A stretch of DNA of 64,000 nt from Gallionellales bacterium GWA2_54_124 (GCA_001801025.1 MGWO01000007.1:434001-498000), one strand, 5' to 3'. Positions 10,301-22,702 are shown, counted from the stretch's first letter. Notes: generated from the sequence alone by a model not told the origin. Numbers and translations are program-made.

Positions 10301-10559
10301 TAAGGTGGCTGAAGGTCGTCCGCATATCGTGGATATGGTCAAAAATGGCGAGGTGAATCTGATTATCAATACGGTCGACAGCAAGCCTGCCGTGATGCGT
10401 GATTCCTATTCGATACGGCATGCTGCCTTGCAGGGGCGGGTAACTTATTACACCACGCTGGCAGGCGCACGCGCCGCCTGTATTGGTATGCATCATCTTG
10501 ATGATTTGCAAGTCTATGACGTGCAGTCTCAGCATAAGCGAAAAGCAGTCGTTAGTTAA
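7332..10559 (+). CDS. carB: Carbamoyl-phosphate synthase large subunit
   Basis: 1075 aa, full length. It has two homologous ATP-grasp synthetase halves: the first with [17 protein letters not shown] near residue 15 and the second with [17 protein letters not shown] near residue 560. A C-terminal MGS-like allosteric domain (about 940-1060, [16 protein letters not shown]) normally binds UMP and ornithine. The enzyme makes carbamoyl phosphate from bicarbonate, two ATP and the ammonia from CarA. The last codons and stop fall on a GTTAGTT unit that is inversely repeated downstream. Only repeat sequence separates it from carA, so cotranscription is likely. Confidence 0.98.
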   Translation: MPKRTDIKSILIIGAGPIVIGQACEFDYSGAQACKALREEGYRVVLVNSNPATIMTDPDMADATYIEPITWQIVEKIIAKERPDAILPTMGGQTALNCALDLAHHGVLEKYNVEMIGASREAIDMAEDREKFKQAMTRIGLASARSAIAHSMEEALQVQQVMGFPTVIRPSFTMGGSGGGIAYNREEFLEICERGLEASPTSELLIEESLLGWKEYEMEVVRDRNDNCIIICSIENLDPMGVHTGDSITVAPALTLTDKEYQILRDASLAVLREIGVETGGSNVQFSINPDDGRMVVIEMNPRVSRSSALASKATGFPIAKIAAKLAVGFTLDELQNDITGGATPASFEPTIDYVVTKIPRFAFEKFPQANDRLTTQMKSVGEVMAIGRTFQESFQKALRGLEVGVNGLDSKFDSIDAVTAELRNPGPSRIWAVSDAFRLGMSVEEVFNVSKIDRWFLVQINDLIRQEATLLGRPLESVDADEMRTLKRSGFADARLADLLETDAAALRAYRHALGVRPVYKRVDTCAAEFSTDTAYMYSTYEEECEANPTSNKKIMVLGGGPNRIGQGIEFDYCCVHAALAMREDGYETIMVNCNPETVSTDYDTSDRLYFEPLTLEDVLEVVAVEKPVGVIVQYGGQTPLSLARGLEKNGVPIIGTTPDMIDCAEDRERFKQMLMALELKQPPNRTASTVAEGLAGAAAIGYPLVMRPSNVLGGRAMEIIHEQADLERYMRDAEIMSKTYPERLPILLDRFLNDAIEVDVDAVSDGVDVIIGGIMEHIEEAGVHSGDSACSLPPFSLPVAMQNELRRQTIAMARALNVVGLMNVQFAIQGETVYVLEVNPRASRTVPFVSKATGVPLAKIAARCMAGQSLAQQGVTGEVVPPYYSVKEAVFPFIKFPGVDTILGPEMKSTGEVMGVGETFAEAFVKSQLAASVKLPKSGNVFISVREADKPGAVDVARSLADLGFTILATRGTAAALSAAGVPVKSVNKVAEGRPHIVDMVKNGEVNLIINTVDSKPAVMRDSYSIRHAALQGRVTYYTTLAGARAACIGMHHLDDLQVYDVQSQHKRKAVVS

Positions 10560-10603
10560 AACGAATGACGCATAGCGACAACAACTAACAACTAACAATT
10601 AGG
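10551..10603. repeat. Heptamer repeat spanning the carB stop and the greA ribosome site
   Basis: GTTAGTT at 10551-10557 overlaps the carB stop. Its exact reverse complement AACTAAC occurs twice in tandem at 10583-10596, followed by a third unit AATTAGG (10597-10603) that contributes the AGG of the greA Shine-Dalgarno sequence. Same 7-base architecture as the repeats at 7222, 11096, 14161 and 53207. Confidence 0.65.
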
Positions 10604-10614
10604 TGAGTTTCAGT

Positions 10615-11091
10615 ATGATCAAGATTCCTTTGACTTTGGTTGGCGCGGATAAAATGCGCCAGGAGTTACATAAGCTCAAAACGGTAGAACGTCCCTGGGT
10701 TATTAATGCAATCTCGGAGGCGCGTGCTCAGGGCGATCTGTCGGAAAATGCCGAATATGAAGCGGCTAAGGACCGTCAGGGCTTTGTCGAAGGGCGCATC
10801 ATCGAACTGGAAGGCAAGCTGGGAAGCGCGCAAATCATCGATCCAAAAACGCTCAACGCCAATGGTCGCTGTGTGTTTGGTTCGACGGTGATTCTGGAAG
10901 AAATGAACAGCGGTGATGTGGTGACTTATCAGATTGTCGGCGACGATGAGGCGGATATCAAGGCGCGTAAAATTTCGATCAGCTCACCGATTGCTCGTGC
11001 TTTGATTGGTAAGAGCAGCGGCGATGTGGCCGAAGTGAAGACGCCGGGTGGCATCAGGGAATACGAATTGATCGAGGTTCAGTACATCTAA
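10615..11091 (+). CDS. greA: Transcription elongation factor GreA
   Basis: 158 aa. GreA binds the RNA polymerase secondary channel and stimulates cleavage of backtracked transcripts. The N-terminal coiled coil carries the acidic tip in ARAQGDLSENAEYEAAKDRQ, and the C-terminal FKBP-like domain ends with SPIARALIGKSSGD. I prefer ATG at 10615 over the GTG at 10603, because the protein then begins MIKIPLT as usual for the family and the AGGTGAG containing that GTG becomes a well-placed ribosome site. It follows carB, as in other betaproteobacteria. Confidence 0.96.
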   Translation: MIKIPLTLVGADKMRQELHKLKTVERPWVINAISEARAQGDLSENAEYEAAKDRQGFVEGRIIELEGKLGSAQIIDPKTLNANGRCVFGSTVILEEMNSGDVVTYQIVGDDEADIKARKISISSPIARALIGKSSGDVAEVKTPGGIREYELIEVQYI

Positions 11092-11095
11092 ACTG

Positions 11096-11141
11096 GTGAG
11101 TGGAGAGTAGAAAGTGGGGAGTGAAAACCCACTATCTACTG
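11096..11141. repeat. Heptamer-phased inverted repeat downstream of greA
   Basis: Four direct units, GTGAGTG, GAGAGTA, GAAAGTG and GGGAGTG, run without gaps from 11096 to 11123. After a four-base A spacer come two inverted units, CCCACTA and TCTACTG (11128-11141). The arms pair with one mismatch over about 13 bp. The repeat starts five bases after the greA stop and could also act as a transcript end. A small hairpin (GGCAC-GAA-GTGCC, 11143-11155) follows. Confidence 0.65.
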
Positions 11142-11170
11142 AGGCACGAAGTGCCGTTCCGCTTCCCGTT

Positions 11171-11521
11171 TTAACGGTTGCCGAGTTGTTTTTTGGTCAG
11201 CGGTTTTTTGCCCTTGTGGCGCGGCATTTGACGGATTTCGATTTTTTCAGCATCGGGTTTTGGCAGATAAATCACCAGAATTTTGCCGATGTGCTGAACC
11301 GGCGCTGCATTAAGCTGCGTGCAGATCTCGGTCAGCATGGTTTCGCGGTCGGCACGTTCAGCCATGACGCGAATTTTGATGAGTTCATGCTGCTTTAGGC
11401 TTACGCCGATTTCTTTTAAAACGGACTCCGTCAGGCCGGCATTGCCTATCATGACGGTAGGTTTTAATTGGTGCGCGCGTCCCTTAAGGGTAAGGCGTTC
11501 TGTTACGGTAAGGTCTAGCAT
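11171..11521 (-). CDS. yhbY: Ribosome assembly RNA-binding protein YhbY (CRM domain)
   Basis: 116 aa. The CRM domain (about 5-95) includes LKGRAHQLKPTVMIGNAGLTESV and the GKILVIY strand with the GxxG-type loop. YhbY-family proteins associate with pre-50S ribosomal particles. A basic tail (HKGKKPLTKKQLGNR) extends past the domain. It is transcribed divergently from rlmE-ftsH and converges on greA, the arrangement also found in enterobacteria and many betaproteobacteria. Confidence 0.92.
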   Translation of the reverse strand: MLDLTVTERLTLKGRAHQLKPTVMIGNAGLTESVLKEIGVSLKQHELIKIRVMAERADRETMLTEICTQLNAAPVQHIGKILVIYLPKPDAEKIEIRQMPRHKGKKPLTKKQLGNR

Positions 11522-11559
11522 AATTTTCTCAATAATATCTCAGGCACGGATTCTAAACG

Positions 11560-12180
11560 ATGAAGCCATCCAAAACCAGTAAACAGTGGATGCGAGAGCA
11601 TATTAATGATCCTTTTGTGCAGCAGGCACAGAAAGATGGCTATCGTTCGCGCGCAGCGTACAAATTAATCGAGATCAATGAGAAGGATCATCTGATCAAA
11701 CCGGGTATGGTGATCGTCGATCTGGGCGCGACCCCGGGCGGTTGGTGTCAGGTGGCCGGCGCGATTCTGGGAGAATCGGGCAAGGTGATCGCTCTCGATC
11801 TGTTGCCGCTCGAACCATTGCGCGGGGTCGAGTTCATCCAGGGCGATTTTCGGGATGAAGAGGTCTTGAAAAAGCTGGAAGAAAGTTTGCAAGGCAAGCC
11901 GGTAGGGCTTGTAATTTCGGATATGGCCCCCAACTTCAGCGGGGTGAGTGCTGTCGATCAGGATCGTTCGATCTATCTTGCAGAGCTTGCGATGGAATTT
12001 GCCTTTGAACACCTGACACGGGATGGCAGTTTTCTGGTTAAAGTGTTTCAAGGGGCGGGATTCGAAGCCTATATGAAATTAATGCGCACAAGGTTTAGCC
12101 GGGTGGTGGCGCGCAAACCCAAAGCTTCGCGTGATCGCAGCAGCGAAGTGTATCTGTTGGGCACCGGAAAACTTGAGTAA
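11560..12180 (+). CDS. rlmE: 23S rRNA (uridine-2'-O-)-methyltransferase
   Basis: 206 aa, FtsJ/RrmJ family. It methylates the 2'-O of U2552 in the A loop of 23S rRNA on 50S particles. The SAM-binding motif is [13 protein letters not shown]. The catalytic K-D-K-E set is visible as AAYKLIE near residue 35, ISDMAPN, LVKVFQG and SSEVYLLG near the C-terminus. It sits just before ftsH, the classic order, and is divergent from yhbY with 38 bases between the start codons. Confidence 0.96.
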   Translation: MKPSKTSKQWMREHINDPFVQQAQKDGYRSRAAYKLIEINEKDHLIKPGMVIVDLGATPGGWCQVAGAILGESGKVIALDLLPLEPLRGVEFIQGDFRDEEVLKKLEESLQGKPVGLVISDMAPNFSGVSAVDQDRSIYLAELAMEFAFEHLTRDGSFLVKVFQGAGFEAYMKLMRTRFSRVVARKPKASRDRSSEVYLLGTGKLE

Positions 12181-12237
12181 TGAGCGGATACATAGTCTAA
12201 TGATCAACTTCGGAAGTTGCGCGTAAAAGGAAATATC

Positions 12238-14157
12238 TTGAATAATTTTAAAAGCATCGCTATCTGGCTGGTTGTCGCCTTTGTCTTGATGACGGTATTC
12301 AATCAGTTCAATACGCGCCAGCAGCAGTCGGCGCAGGGACATCTTGATTATTCGCAATTCCTCGACGAAGTCAAAAAGGGGCAGATCGCCAAAGTTGTGA
12401 TCGAAGGCCGTACGCTGACTGCGACGACGACGGAAGGGAAACGCATTAGCACCTATGCGCCCAGCGATTTGTGGATGGTATCGGATCTGCTTAAAAACGG
12501 CGTGAATGTCGAAGCTAAGCCAGAAGAAGAGCAGTCTTTCCTGATGAACATATTCGTGTCCTGGTTTCCGATGATTTTACTGATCGGCGTGTGGGTGTTT
12601 TTCATGCGTCAGATGCAGGGCGGCGGCAAAGGCGGTGCCTTCTCGTTTGGAAAATCGCGTGCGCGCATGCTCGATGAAGCCAAAGAGCGCGTGACCTTTG
12701 CCGATGTGGCCGGTTGCGATGAAGCGAAAGAAGAAGTCTCAGAGCTGGTGGACTTCCTGCGCGATCCGACCAAATTTCAGAATCTGGGCGGACGCATCCC
12801 GCGCGGCGTGCTGATGGTGGGGAGTCCGGGTACCGGTAAAACGCTGCTTGCTAAGGCGATTGCGGGTGAGGCTAAGGTGCCGTTCTTTTCAATTTCAGGC
12901 TCTGACTTTGTGGAAATGTTTGTCGGTGTGGGCGCGGCGCGTGTGCGCGACATGTTTGAGCAAGCCAAGAAGCAATCTCCCTGCATCATCTTTATCGATG
13001 AAATCGATGCGGTCGGTCGTCAGCGCGGCGCGGGTGTCGGCGGCGGCAACGATGAGCGCGAACAGACGCTCAACGCGCTGCTCGTTGAAATGGACGGTTT
13101 CGAAGGCGCGAGCGGGGTAATCGTGATTGCTGCGACCAATCGTCCTGACGTGCTGGATGCGGCCTTGCTGCGTCCCGGGCGTTTCGATCGTCAGGTGACT
13201 GTGCCCTTGCCGGATATTCGCGGCCGCGAACAGATCCTTGCAGTACATATGCGTAAAGTGCCGTGCGCACCGGATGTGGATGGCAATGTGATTGCACGCG
13301 GCACGCCCGGTATGTCGGGTGCGGATCTGGCCAATCTGGTTAACGAGGCAGCGCTGTTTGCTGCGCGCCGTGCCAAGCGTTTCGTTGAAATGGATGATTT
13401 CGAAGCGGCTAAAGATAAAATTTTTATGGGTGCTGAACGTCGTTCGATGGTGATGCCGGAGGAAGAACGCCGCAATACCGCCTATCACGAGTCGGGTCAT
13501 GCCGTGGTTGCAAAACTGATGCCTAAAACGGATCCCGTGCATAAAGTGACGATTATTCCGCGCGGTCGCGCGCTGGGTTTGACGATGCAATTGCCGTCCG
13601 AAGACCGTTACAGCATGGACAAGGAACGCATTTTGTCTACGCTTGCGGTCTTGTTCGGCGGTCGTATTGCTGAAGAGATTTTCATGAATCAGATGACTAC
13701 TGGTGCCTCGAACGATTTCGAGCGCGCAACGGACATGGCCCGCAAGATGGTCACCCAATGGGGGATGTCGGACGCACTGGGCCCTATGGTGTACGGCGAA
13801 AATGAGGGGGAGGTTTTTCTGGGACGTTCTGTGACGACTCACAAGAATATCTCAGAGGCGACCATGCAAAAAGTGGACATCGAAATTCGTCGCATCATCG
13901 ATCAGCAGTACGCGCTGGCGCGCAATCTGATTGAAACGCATCGCGACAAGATCGAGGCGATGACCCATGCGTTGCTGGAGTGGGAAATGATCGATGCCGA
14001 TCAGATCAACGACATCATGGACGGTAATCCGCCGCGTCCGCCAAAGCCTAGTCAATACAGCAAGACACCGCAACCGCCAAGTGATCAGACGCCAACCGCA
14101 CCCGCGGTTGAACCTGCTCCGCCCGCTGCGCCGACTCAACCCGCTCAGGAAACTTAA
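12238..14157 (+). CDS. ftsH: ATP-dependent zinc metalloprotease FtsH
   Basis: 639 aa. It is a membrane-bound AAA+ protease for quality control and regulated proteolysis. A first membrane helix at the N-terminus ([15 protein letters not shown]) is followed by a small periplasmic domain, a second helix ([12 protein letters not shown]) and the AAA+ module. That module has Walker A GSPGTGKT, Walker [12 protein letters not shown] and the second region of homology [19 protein letters not shown]. The zinc protease motif is HESGH. Walker A has Ser in the position where GPPGTGKT is usual. The C-terminal tail is rich in Pro. I choose the TTG at 12238, giving [10 protein letters not shown] after an AAGGAA site. 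Confidence 0.96.
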   Translation: MNNFKSIAIWLVVAFVLMTVFNQFNTRQQQSAQGHLDYSQFLDEVKKGQIAKVVIEGRTLTATTTEGKRISTYAPSDLWMVSDLLKNGVNVEAKPEEEQSFLMNIFVSWFPMILLIGVWVFFMRQMQGGGKGGAFSFGKSRARMLDEAKERVTFADVAGCDEAKEEVSELVDFLRDPTKFQNLGGRIPRGVLMVGSPGTGKTLLAKAIAGEAKVPFFSISGSDFVEMFVGVGAARVRDMFEQAKKQSPCIIFIDEIDAVGRQRGAGVGGGNDEREQTLNALLVEMDGFEGASGVIVIAATNRPDVLDAALLRPGRFDRQVTVPLPDIRGREQILAVHMRKVPCAPDVDGNVIARGTPGMSGADLANLVNEAALFAARRAKRFVEMDDFEAAKDKIFMGAERRSMVMPEEERRNTAYHESGHAVVAKLMPKTDPVHKVTIIPRGRALGLTMQLPSEDRYSMDKERILSTLAVLFGGRIAEEIFMNQMTTGASNDFERATDMARKMVTQWGMSDALGPMVYGENEGEVFLGRSVTTHKNISEATMQKVDIEIRRIIDQQYALARNLIETHRDKIEAMTHALLEWEMIDADQINDIMDGNPPRPPKPSQYSKTPQPPSDQTPTAPAVEPAPPAAPTQPAQET

Positions 14158-14160
14158 AAA

Positions 14161-14224
14161 CAGGAGCGAGGATTGAGGAGCGAGTCAACCAATCCTCAAT
14201 CCTCGCTCCTGAATTCTCGATCCT
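14161..14224. repeat. Heptamer-phased inverted repeat between ftsH and folP
   Basis: Direct units AGGAGCG, AGGATTG, AGGAGCG (14162-14182) face CAATCCT, CAATCCT, CGCTCCT, GAATTCT, CGATCCT (14190-14224). The arms contain a perfect 19-bp inverted repeat (14161-14179 with 14193-14211). The last unit ends one base before the folP ATG, so folP has no separate ribosome site. The transcript would fold into a long hairpin between two operon genes. Confidence 0.8.
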
Positions 14225-14225
14225 G

Positions 14226-15044
14226 ATGCTCTCATTCGGCTCATTTCAGTTCGACCTTTCCCGTCCACTGGTGATGGGGATTGTCAACGTCACCCCTGAT
14301 TCCTTTTCCGATGGCGGGCGGCTTGGGCAATCCGCCATTGATCACGCGCACCAGCTTATCGCGGAAGGTGCTGACATCATCGATATCGGCGGCGAGTCAA
14401 CGAGGCCCGGCGCTATTCCGGTCAGCTTAGAGGAAGAGTTGTCCCGCGTGATTCCGGTAATCGAAGCGCTGCCGGGTGTGCCCATTTCAATTGATACGTT
14501 TAAACCCGAGGTGATGAGGGCTGCCATACTCGCGGGTGCTCAGATGGTCAATGATATCGATGCGCTGCAAGACCCGCTCGCCATGCAGATCGTTGCCGCC
14601 TCGAATGTGGCTGTGTGTCTGATGCACAAGCGGGGGGCGCCGCAAACCATGCAGGTGCAACCGGAATACGCTGATGTGCTAGCCGAGGTGAATATGTTTC
14701 TGCGTGACCGGGTGGCGGCAGTGCAAGCGGCAGGTATCGCGCAAGACCGCATCGTTGTCGATCCCGGATTCGGTTTTGGTAAGACGCTCGCGCATAATCT
14801 GGCCTTACTACGCGAGTTGCATCACTTTACGGATCTGGGTGTTCCCGTATTGGCGGGCTTGTCCAGAAAGTCTATGCTGGGTGCCTTAACGGGCCAGGAT
14901 GCATCGAACCGGATGCCGGCGAGCATTGCTGCAGCGATAATTGCCGTGCAGCGGGGCGCTGCAATTGTGCGTGTGCATGACGTGCGTGCCACGGTGGATG
15001 CCTTGAAAATTTTGAATGCAATTAACGGGGGATGCAATGAGTAA
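14226..15044 (+). CDS. folP: Dihydropteroate synthase
   Basis: 272 aa TIM-barrel enzyme. It condenses p-aminobenzoate with 6-hydroxymethyl-7,8-dihydropterin pyrophosphate in folate synthesis and is the sulfonamide target. Motifs seen: [14 protein letters not shown] (phosphate-binding loop 1), [11 protein letters not shown] (loop 2), [10 protein letters not shown], and DPGFGFGKT near residue 180. The stop overlaps the start of glmM by 8 bases, so the pair is translationally coupled, as in E. coli. The start codon directly follows the repeat at 14161-14224. Confidence 0.97.
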   Translation: MLSFGSFQFDLSRPLVMGIVNVTPDSFSDGGRLGQSAIDHAHQLIAEGADIIDIGGESTRPGAIPVSLEEELSRVIPVIEALPGVPISIDTFKPEVMRAAILAGAQMVNDIDALQDPLAMQIVAASNVAVCLMHKRGAPQTMQVQPEYADVLAEVNMFLRDRVAAVQAAGIAQDRIVVDPGFGFGKTLAHNLALLRELHHFTDLGVPVLAGLSRKSMLGALTGQDASNRMPASIAAAIIAVQRGAAIVRVHDVRATVDALKILNAINGGCNE

Positions 15045-16389
15045 AAAATATTTTGGCACCGACGGGATTCGCGGTCGCGTAGGCGACTTTCCCATTACAC
15101 CGCAGTTTGTGATGCATTTGGGCTACGCTGCCGGTCGTGTTTTGGCGGGTGCCGAGCATACGCATGGCGAGCGCTCGGCTGTTCTGATTGGCAAGGACAC
15201 GCGTATTTCAGGTTATATGCTCGAATCCGCATTGCAGGCGGGCTTGATTGCTGCCGGTGTCGATGTGTATCTGGCAGGCCCGATTCCAACCCCTGCCGTG
15301 GCCTATCTGACTCGCACTTTGCGTTTGCAGGCGGGGATCGTGATTTCAGCCTCGCATAATCCTTACGAGGACAACGGCATCAAGTTCTTTTCCGCGACCG
15401 GTTCCAAGCTGCCCGATGACATTGAGCACGCGATTGAAGCCGGTCTGGATGGGGAGATTTTCATTGATTCAGCAACGGGGCTGGGCAAGGCTAAGCGACT
15501 TGACGATGCGGTTGGCCGCTACATCGAATTTTGCAAGAGCACGTTTCCTTCTGCGATGAATTTGCGCGGTATGAAAATCGTCGTCGACTGTGCGCATGGC
15601 GCTACTTACCACATTGCGCAACATGTTCTGCACGAACTGGGTGCGGAGGTTATCGCTATCGGCGTGAAACCGGATGGCAAAAATATCAATGACGGTTTTG
15701 GTGCGACTGCCCCAGCTAATTTGCAGGCAGCCGTTGTCGAGCATCAGGCTGATTTAGGCATCGCGCTCGACGGCGACGGCGACAGACTGGTGATGGTCGA
15801 TAGTAAAGGGGCGTTGTATGACGGCGATCAACTGATTTATGTGATTGCGCGTCAGCGTCAGGAGCAGGGCAGACTGATCGGCGGCGTGGTTGGTACGCTA
15901 ATGACAAATCTGGCCTTTGAGCACGCGATGCAAAAAATGGGCGTGCCCTTTTTGCGTGCTCGTGTCGGTGACCGTTATGTGATGGAGTTATTGCATCAGA
16001 ATGGCTGGGAGCTCGGCGGTGAAAATTCCGGTCATATTATCTGTCTTGACAAGCACAGTACCGGCGATGGGATCGTGTCCGCGCTGGAAGTGCTGCATGC
16101 GCTGCGCACGCAAAATGTGAGTCTGGCCGAAGCCGCACATGATTTGAAACTGTATCCGCAAGTGCTGATCAATGTGCGTGTTGCGAAGGGCGTCGACTGT
16201 TTAGGTCACTCCGAGGTTAAAGCCGCTGTTGCGAGTGCTGAACGGGCGCTCGATGGTCGTGGCCGTGTACTGCTCCGCCCGTCCGGCACCGAACCGCTGT
16301 TGCGTGTGATGGTTGAGGGCGAGGATAAAGCGCTGGTCGAACAATCTGCGAAACACATCGCAGACGTCGTGCGCAAACTGGCCAGTTGA
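15037..16389 (+). CDS. glmM: Phosphoglucosamine mutase
   Basis: 450 aa. It converts glucosamine-6-phosphate to glucosamine-1-phosphate for peptidoglycan and lipopolysaccharide precursors. The active-site phosphoserine is in [15 protein letters not shown], the Mg2+ loop is DGDGDR, the sugar-binding loop GGENSGH and the phosphate-binding loop [12 protein letters not shown]. The start is ATG at 15037 after GGGGGA, giving [13 protein letters not shown], the usual N-terminus. An upstream in-frame start at 15016 would lie inside folP and is less likely. Confidence 0.97.
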   Translation: MSKKYFGTDGIRGRVGDFPITPQFVMHLGYAAGRVLAGAEHTHGERSAVLIGKDTRISGYMLESALQAGLIAAGVDVYLAGPIPTPAVAYLTRTLRLQAGIVISASHNPYEDNGIKFFSATGSKLPDDIEHAIEAGLDGEIFIDSATGLGKAKRLDDAVGRYIEFCKSTFPSAMNLRGMKIVVDCAHGATYHIAQHVLHELGAEVIAIGVKPDGKNINDGFGATAPANLQAAVVEHQADLGIALDGDGDRLVMVDSKGALYDGDQLIYVIARQRQEQGRLIGGVVGTLMTNLAFEHAMQKMGVPFLRARVGDRYVMELLHQNGWELGGENSGHIICLDKHSTGDGIVSALEVLHALRTQNVSLAEAAHDLKLYPQVLINVRVAKGVDCLGHSEVKAAVASAERALDGRGRVLLRPSGTEPLLRVMVEGEDKALVEQSAKHIADVVRKLAS

Positions 16390-16391
16390 GA

Positions 16392-17285
16392 TCAGACGGT
16401 TCTTTGGCGGTGACCGGATAAAACTTCCGGTTGCCAGTGTTCTGTGGCCCACGCAAGCAGTGCGCTTCCTGTACTCAGGCCGGCAGGCGGGCGCTGACCT
16501 AGGAAATTCAACACCTTAATGAGTGTTGCAACCACATTATCCGGATCGACTGCGCGGGCAAGCGTTTGTTTGCTCAGCTTTTCACCCTGTTGATTTACCG
16601 CGACAGGAAGGTGCAGGTAGCTCGGGGTGTTAAAATTAAGCAACTGCTGCAAATAGATCTGGCGCATGGTCGAATCCAGCAGATCCGCTCCGCGCACGAC
16701 ATCGGTAATTTTCTGCCCGGCATCATCGACGACCACCGCAAGCTGATAGGCGAACAGGCCGTCGGCGCGTTTGAGCAAGAAATCACCCGCCTCACAGGCT
16801 AAATTTTGTGCAAACGAACCTTGCAACCTGTCCGTAAATTCGATGCGGGTTTGTTCAACACGCACCCGCCACGAACGCGCTTCGCGGCTGTCCGGCAGCC
16901 CTGCGCGGCATTTTCCCGGATAGATCAGTTCACGGCCGCGGTGCAGGGCGGAGTCGGCAATTTCACGCCGCGTGCAGGCGCAAGGATAGAGGTGTCCGTC
17001 ACGGAATAGCTGATCGAATGCATCCTGATAGGCTGAGGTGCGCGTACTTTGGTACATCACGGCTTCGTCGCTGATGAGGCCGAAACGCGCGAGTGTCTTC
17101 AGTATGTTATCTGCGGCACCTGAAACGCAGCGCGGCGTGTCCAGATCTTCCATGCGGACAAGCCAGGTGCCATTGCGGGATTTTGCATCAAGATAGCTGC
17201 CTACCGCAGCAACGAGTGAACCCATATGCAGCGGTCCGCTGGGTGATGGGGCGAAGCGCCCGCGGTAGTCAGCTGTTTTTGACAT
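16392..17285 (-). CDS. gluQ: Glutamyl-Q tRNA(Asp) synthetase
   Basis: 297 aa, a truncated glutamyl-tRNA synthetase paralogue without an anticodon-binding domain. It attaches glutamate to the queuosine base of tRNA(Asp). It keeps the catalytic core: a HIGH-like motif in PSPSGPLHMGSL, KMSKS-like GEKLSKQT, and zinc ligands YPCACTRREI with YPGKCR further on. The length matches the family (about 290-300 aa). It converges with glmM, separated by two bases, and shares a strand with clpA-clpS. Confidence 0.94.
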   Translation of the reverse strand: MSKTADYRGRFAPSPSGPLHMGSLVAAVGSYLDAKSRNGTWLVRMEDLDTPRCVSGAADNILKTLARFGLISDEAVMYQSTRTSAYQDAFDQLFRDGHLYPCACTRREIADSALHRGRELIYPGKCRAGLPDSREARSWRVRVEQTRIEFTDRLQGSFAQNLACEAGDFLLKRADGLFAYQLAVVVDDAGQKITDVVRGADLLDSTMRQIYLQQLLNFNTPSYLHLPVAVNQQGEKLSKQTLARAVDPDNVVATLIKVLNFLGQRPPAGLSTGSALLAWATEHWQPEVLSGHRQRTV

Positions 17286-17321
17286 AGCGAATTCGGGTGT
17301 CCGGCACCCCGTTGTTTCGTA

Positions 17322-19562
17322 TTAAGCGGTGACGATTTCGTCCTCGAATTCCAGCACGACCTTGCCGTCCTGAACGTCTACGGTGACACTGCCGCCGTGA
17401 GCCAGCCGGCCAAACAGCAGCTCGTCGGCTAATGCGCTGCGTATGCTGTCCTGAATCAGACGCGCCATCGGTCGTGCGCCCATCAGCGGGTCGAAACCCT
17501 TTTCAGCCAGATAGATTTTCAGCGCATCGGTAAAGATCGCATCCACTTTTTTGTCGTGCAGTTGTTCTTCGAGCTGTATCAGGAATTTGTCGACGACGCG
17601 CAGGATGACCTCTTTATCCAGTGGATCGAAGGAGACGATGGCGTCCAGACGGTTGCGGAATTCCGGCGTAAACACGCGCTTGATGTCAGCCATTTCATCG
17701 CCGCCCGAGGCTGATTTGGTGAAGCCGATCTGCACCTTACCCAGCGCCTCGGCGCCTGCGTTGGTGGTCATGATCACCACGACATTGCGGAAATCGGCTT
17801 TTCGCCCGTTATTGTCGGTCAGTGTGCCGTGATCCATCACCTGCAACAGGATGTTGAAGACATCGGGGTGCGCTTTTTCGATTTCGTCGAGCAACAAAAC
17901 GCAATGCGGCTGCTTGCTGATCGCTTCGGTGAGCAGACCACCCTGATCGAAACCGACATAACCAGGTGGGGCGCCGATCAGGCGGGAAACAGCGTGTCGT
18001 TCCATGTATTCTGACATGTCAAAGCGGTGCAGCGGCATGCCCATCGCAAAGGCCAGCTGGCGAGCCACTTCGGTCTTTCCGACACCGGTAGGACCCGAGA
18101 ACAGGAAACTGCCGATGGGTTTTTGCGGATTTCCCAGACCGCTGCGCGACATCTTGATCGCGCGCGCCAGCACGTCGATCGCTTTATTCTGGCCGAATAC
18201 GGTGGCTTTGAGATCGCGATCCAGATTTTTCAGTGCATTGCGGTCGTCGTGCGACACGGTGCGGGTCGGAATGCGTGCGATCTTGGCGATGATTTCCTCG
18301 ATTTCATGTTTGCCGACCACTTTTTTCTGCTTAGACTTGGGCAGGATACGCTGCGCAGCACCGGCCTCATCAAGCACGTCGATCGCCTTGTCGGGCAAAT
18401 GACGGTCATTGATGAAGCGTGCGGAGAGTTCGGCAGCACTGGTGATGGCGGCCGCACTGAATTTAATGCTGTGATGCTGCTCGAAGCGCGATTTTAAGCC
18501 TTTTAAAATTTCAATAGTCTGCTCGACTGACGGTTCAGGTACATCGACCTTCTGGAACCGGCGCGACAGGGCGGAATCCTTTTCGAATATCCCGCGATAT
18601 TCCTGATAGGTGGTGGCGCCTATGCACTTTAAGGTGCCGGACGAGAGTGCAGGCTTGAGTAAATTGGACGCATCCATCGTGCCGCCGGAAGCAGACCCTG
18701 CACCGATCAGCGTATGAATTTCGTCGATGAACAACACCGCATTGGGCGCTTCCTTTAATTCTTTTAATACGGCCTTCAGGCGCTGCTCGAAGTCGCCGCG
18801 ATATTTTGTGCCTGCAAGCAGTGCGCCCATGTCCAGCGAATAAACCTGCGCATCCCTTAAAATGTCAGGCACGTTGTCTTCGACGATGCGGCGCGCAAGG
18901 CCTTCAGCGATAGCCGTTTTGCCGACGCCCGCTTCGCCGACCAACAGTGGATTGTTCTTGCGGCGACGGCACAGCGTTTGGATGACGCGTTCGAGCTCAG
19001 GCTCGCGTCCGATCAGAGGATCAATTTGCCCGGCTAGGGCCTGCGCGTTGAGATCCACTGTGTATTGTTTCAATACGCCTGCGTCTGCCGGCGGCTGCTC
19101 GACGGCCGCCTGGGGCGCATTGGTCGGCGTTTCTTTGCCGTTGCCGTGGACGATGTAGTTAACGACATCGAGGCGATTGACGTTGCGCTGGGTTAAAAAA
19201 TGCACTGCATGGGAGTCTTTTTCGCCAAACAGCGCGGCTAAGATGTTCGCGCCTGAGATTTCTTTCTTATTGGCCGATTGTGCATGCAGAATCGCACGCT
19301 GTATGACGCGCTGAAAGCCCAGTGTAGGCTGTGTGTCCATGTCGCTGCTGCCGGGTACGACAGGCGTGTTGCCGTCGATGAATTCCGTGACGACCTGACG
19401 CAGTTCTTCAATATCGGCATGGCAGGCGCGTAATGCTTGTGCGGCGGAGGCATTGTCGAGCATAGCGAGCAATAAATGTTCCACGGTGATGAACTCGTGA
19501 CGCTTCTGGCGTGCTTCGACAAAGGCCAGATGTAAACTAACTTCCAGGTCTTGAGCAATCAT
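17322..19562 (-). CDS. clpA: ATP-dependent Clp protease ATP-binding subunit ClpA
   Basis: 746 aa AAA+ unfoldase that feeds substrates to ClpP. It has an N-terminal double Clp-N repeat (about 1-140) and a first AAA module with Walker A GEAGVGKT and [13 protein letters not shown]. The second AAA module has [21 protein letters not shown] and a C-terminal small domain. An IGFTKSA segment, in the place of the ClpP-binding loop, lies near residue 610. A ribosome site (AGAGGAAA) precedes the ATG, and clpS ends two bases upstream. A short GGGTG/CACCC inverted repeat at 17293-17307 follows the gene. Confidence 0.97.
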   Translation of the reverse strand: MIAQDLEVSLHLAFVEARQKRHEFITVEHLLLAMLDNASAAQALRACHADIEELRQVVTEFIDGNTPVVPGSSDMDTQPTLGFQRVIQRAILHAQSANKKEISGANILAALFGEKDSHAVHFLTQRNVNRLDVVNYIVHGNGKETPTNAPQAAVEQPPADAGVLKQYTVDLNAQALAGQIDPLIGREPELERVIQTLCRRRKNNPLLVGEAGVGKTAIAEGLARRIVEDNVPDILRDAQVYSLDMGALLAGTKYRGDFEQRLKAVLKELKEAPNAVLFIDEIHTLIGAGSASGGTMDASNLLKPALSSGTLKCIGATTYQEYRGIFEKDSALSRRFQKVDVPEPSVEQTIEILKGLKSRFEQHHSIKFSAAAITSAAELSARFINDRHLPDKAIDVLDEAGAAQRILPKSKQKKVVGKHEIEEIIAKIARIPTRTVSHDDRNALKNLDRDLKATVFGQNKAIDVLARAIKMSRSGLGNPQKPIGSFLFSGPTGVGKTEVARQLAFAMGMPLHRFDMSEYMERHAVSRLIGAPPGYVGFDQGGLLTEAISKQPHCVLLLDEIEKAHPDVFNILLQVMDHGTLTDNNGRKADFRNVVVIMTTNAGAEALGKVQIGFTKSASGGDEMADIKRVFTPEFRNRLDAIVSFDPLDKEVILRVVDKFLIQLEEQLHDKKVDAIFTDALKIYLAEKGFDPLMGARPMARLIQDSIRSALADELLFGRLAHGGSVTVDVQDGKVVLEFEDEIVTA

Positions 19563-19563
19563 T

Positions 19564-19872
19564 TCAAATTTCCTCTGTACCGCATCGCAGTGGATGCCCG
19601 TTTTGCTGTGCGTATTCAGTTACCTGTGCAACTTTAGTTTCGGCGACATCGCGCGTGTAAACACCGCAAATCGCCGATCCATTATTGTGTATCTGGAGCA
19701 TCAGTTGTTGTGCGCGCTCGTTGTTGATGGCAAAAAAACGCTGTAAGACATCGATGACAAATTCCATGGTAGTGTAATCGTCGTTATACAAAACCACCTT
19801 GTACATACCGGGTGGTTTTGTTATTGCGCGTTCAGGGGCGAGTAGCGTGCTGCTGTCGTTTTGTTTTGACAT
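19564..19872 (-). CDS. clpS: ATP-dependent Clp protease adaptor ClpS
   Basis: 102 aa. ClpS binds N-end-rule substrates and delivers them to ClpA. The conserved fold motifs are [19 protein letters not shown] with the substrate-pocket Asn-Asp-Asp, the central [19 protein letters not shown] and the C-terminal HPLRCGTEE. An unstructured N-terminal extension (about 1-22) precedes the core. The gene is cotranscribed with clpA and divergent from the cold-shock gene. Confidence 0.96.
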   Translation of the reverse strand: MSKQNDSSTLLAPERAITKPPGMYKVVLYNDDYTTMEFVIDVLQRFFAINNERAQQLMLQIHNNGSAICGVYTRDVAETKVAQVTEYAQQNGHPLRCGTEEI

Positions 19873-19958
19873 GGTGGCATTTTGTCACTTTGTGTGTCGG
19901 ACAAGCTTGTTGATTAGCGATGCTTTTTCAAGCTTGTTCTGTAAATTAAAATAACCGT

Positions 19959-19988
19959 TTGACAAAAGCGGTGTAGTGAGGGTTAAAT
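19959..19988 (+). promoter_or_regulatory. Probable promoter of the cold-shock gene with a long leader
   Basis: A perfect TTGACA (19959-19964) and TTAAAT (19983-19988) are 18 bases apart. Transcription would begin about 105 bases before the cold-shock ATG. A long 5' leader is common for csp genes and often serves temperature-dependent mRNA structure. Confidence 0.5.
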
Positions 19989-20100
19989 GTGAGCTGGTGT
20001 TTGATTCAAAGTATCTGCAGTACTGGTTTTGCCGTGTGCGGTCTTGGATTCAAACAGTTTCGCGGGGGACCCCGTGCTTTTTTGTTAAGGAAGTTATCAC

Positions 20101-20304
20101 ATGGCAACTGGTACAGTTAAATGGTTTAACGATGCAAAGGGTTTCGGTTTTATTACGCCTGATGATGGTAGCGAAGACCTGTTTGCACACTTCTCCGCAA
20201 TCAATATGAGCGGTTTCAAGTCCCTCAAGGAAGGCCAGAAGGTCTCATTTGACGTGGTTAAAGGTCCTAAGGGCAATCAAGCTTCGAATATTCAGGCAGC
20301 TTAA
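20101..20304 (+). CDS. Cold-shock domain protein (CspA family)
   Basis: 67 aa, a single cold-shock domain that binds single-stranded RNA and DNA. RNP1 is KGFGFITP and RNP2 is DLFAHFSAI, where VFVHF is more usual. The N-terminus [17 protein letters not shown] is typical. The paralogue (cspA, C, D or E type) cannot be assigned from sequence alone. The gene sits between divergent clpS and convergent icd, a common betaproteobacterial arrangement, with a strong terminator after it. Confidence 0.95.
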   Translation: MATGTVKWFNDAKGFGFITPDDGSEDLFAHFSAINMSGFKSLKEGQKVSFDVVKGPKGNQASNIQAA

Positions 20305-20321
20305 TCTGCATCTGATTGAAT

Positions 20322-20349
20322 AAAAAGCCCGGCATTGCCGGGCTTTTTT
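20322..20349. terminator. Bidirectional intrinsic terminator between csp and icd
   Basis: AAAAAGCCCGGC (20322-20333), loop ATT, then GCCGGGCTTTTTT (20337-20349). It has a GC-rich stem with T runs on both strands, so it can end the cold-shock transcript and the convergent icd transcript. Confidence 0.9.
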
Positions 20350-20369
20350 GTTGTCTGCTGTGAGTTGAG

Positions 20370-22637
<2,268 letters not shown>

Positions 22638-22702
22638 TTATTCATGGTTTGGACGTCCGGTAGACGCGGTAAAATGCCAGCTTGCTATATTTTGGAACTC
22701 AA

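Noticed and set aside
12895-13842. 315-codon minus-strand open frame inside ftsH
   Set aside because: It is antisense to the conserved ftsH catalytic region, is His/Arg-rich as expected for a shadow frame, and has no domain.
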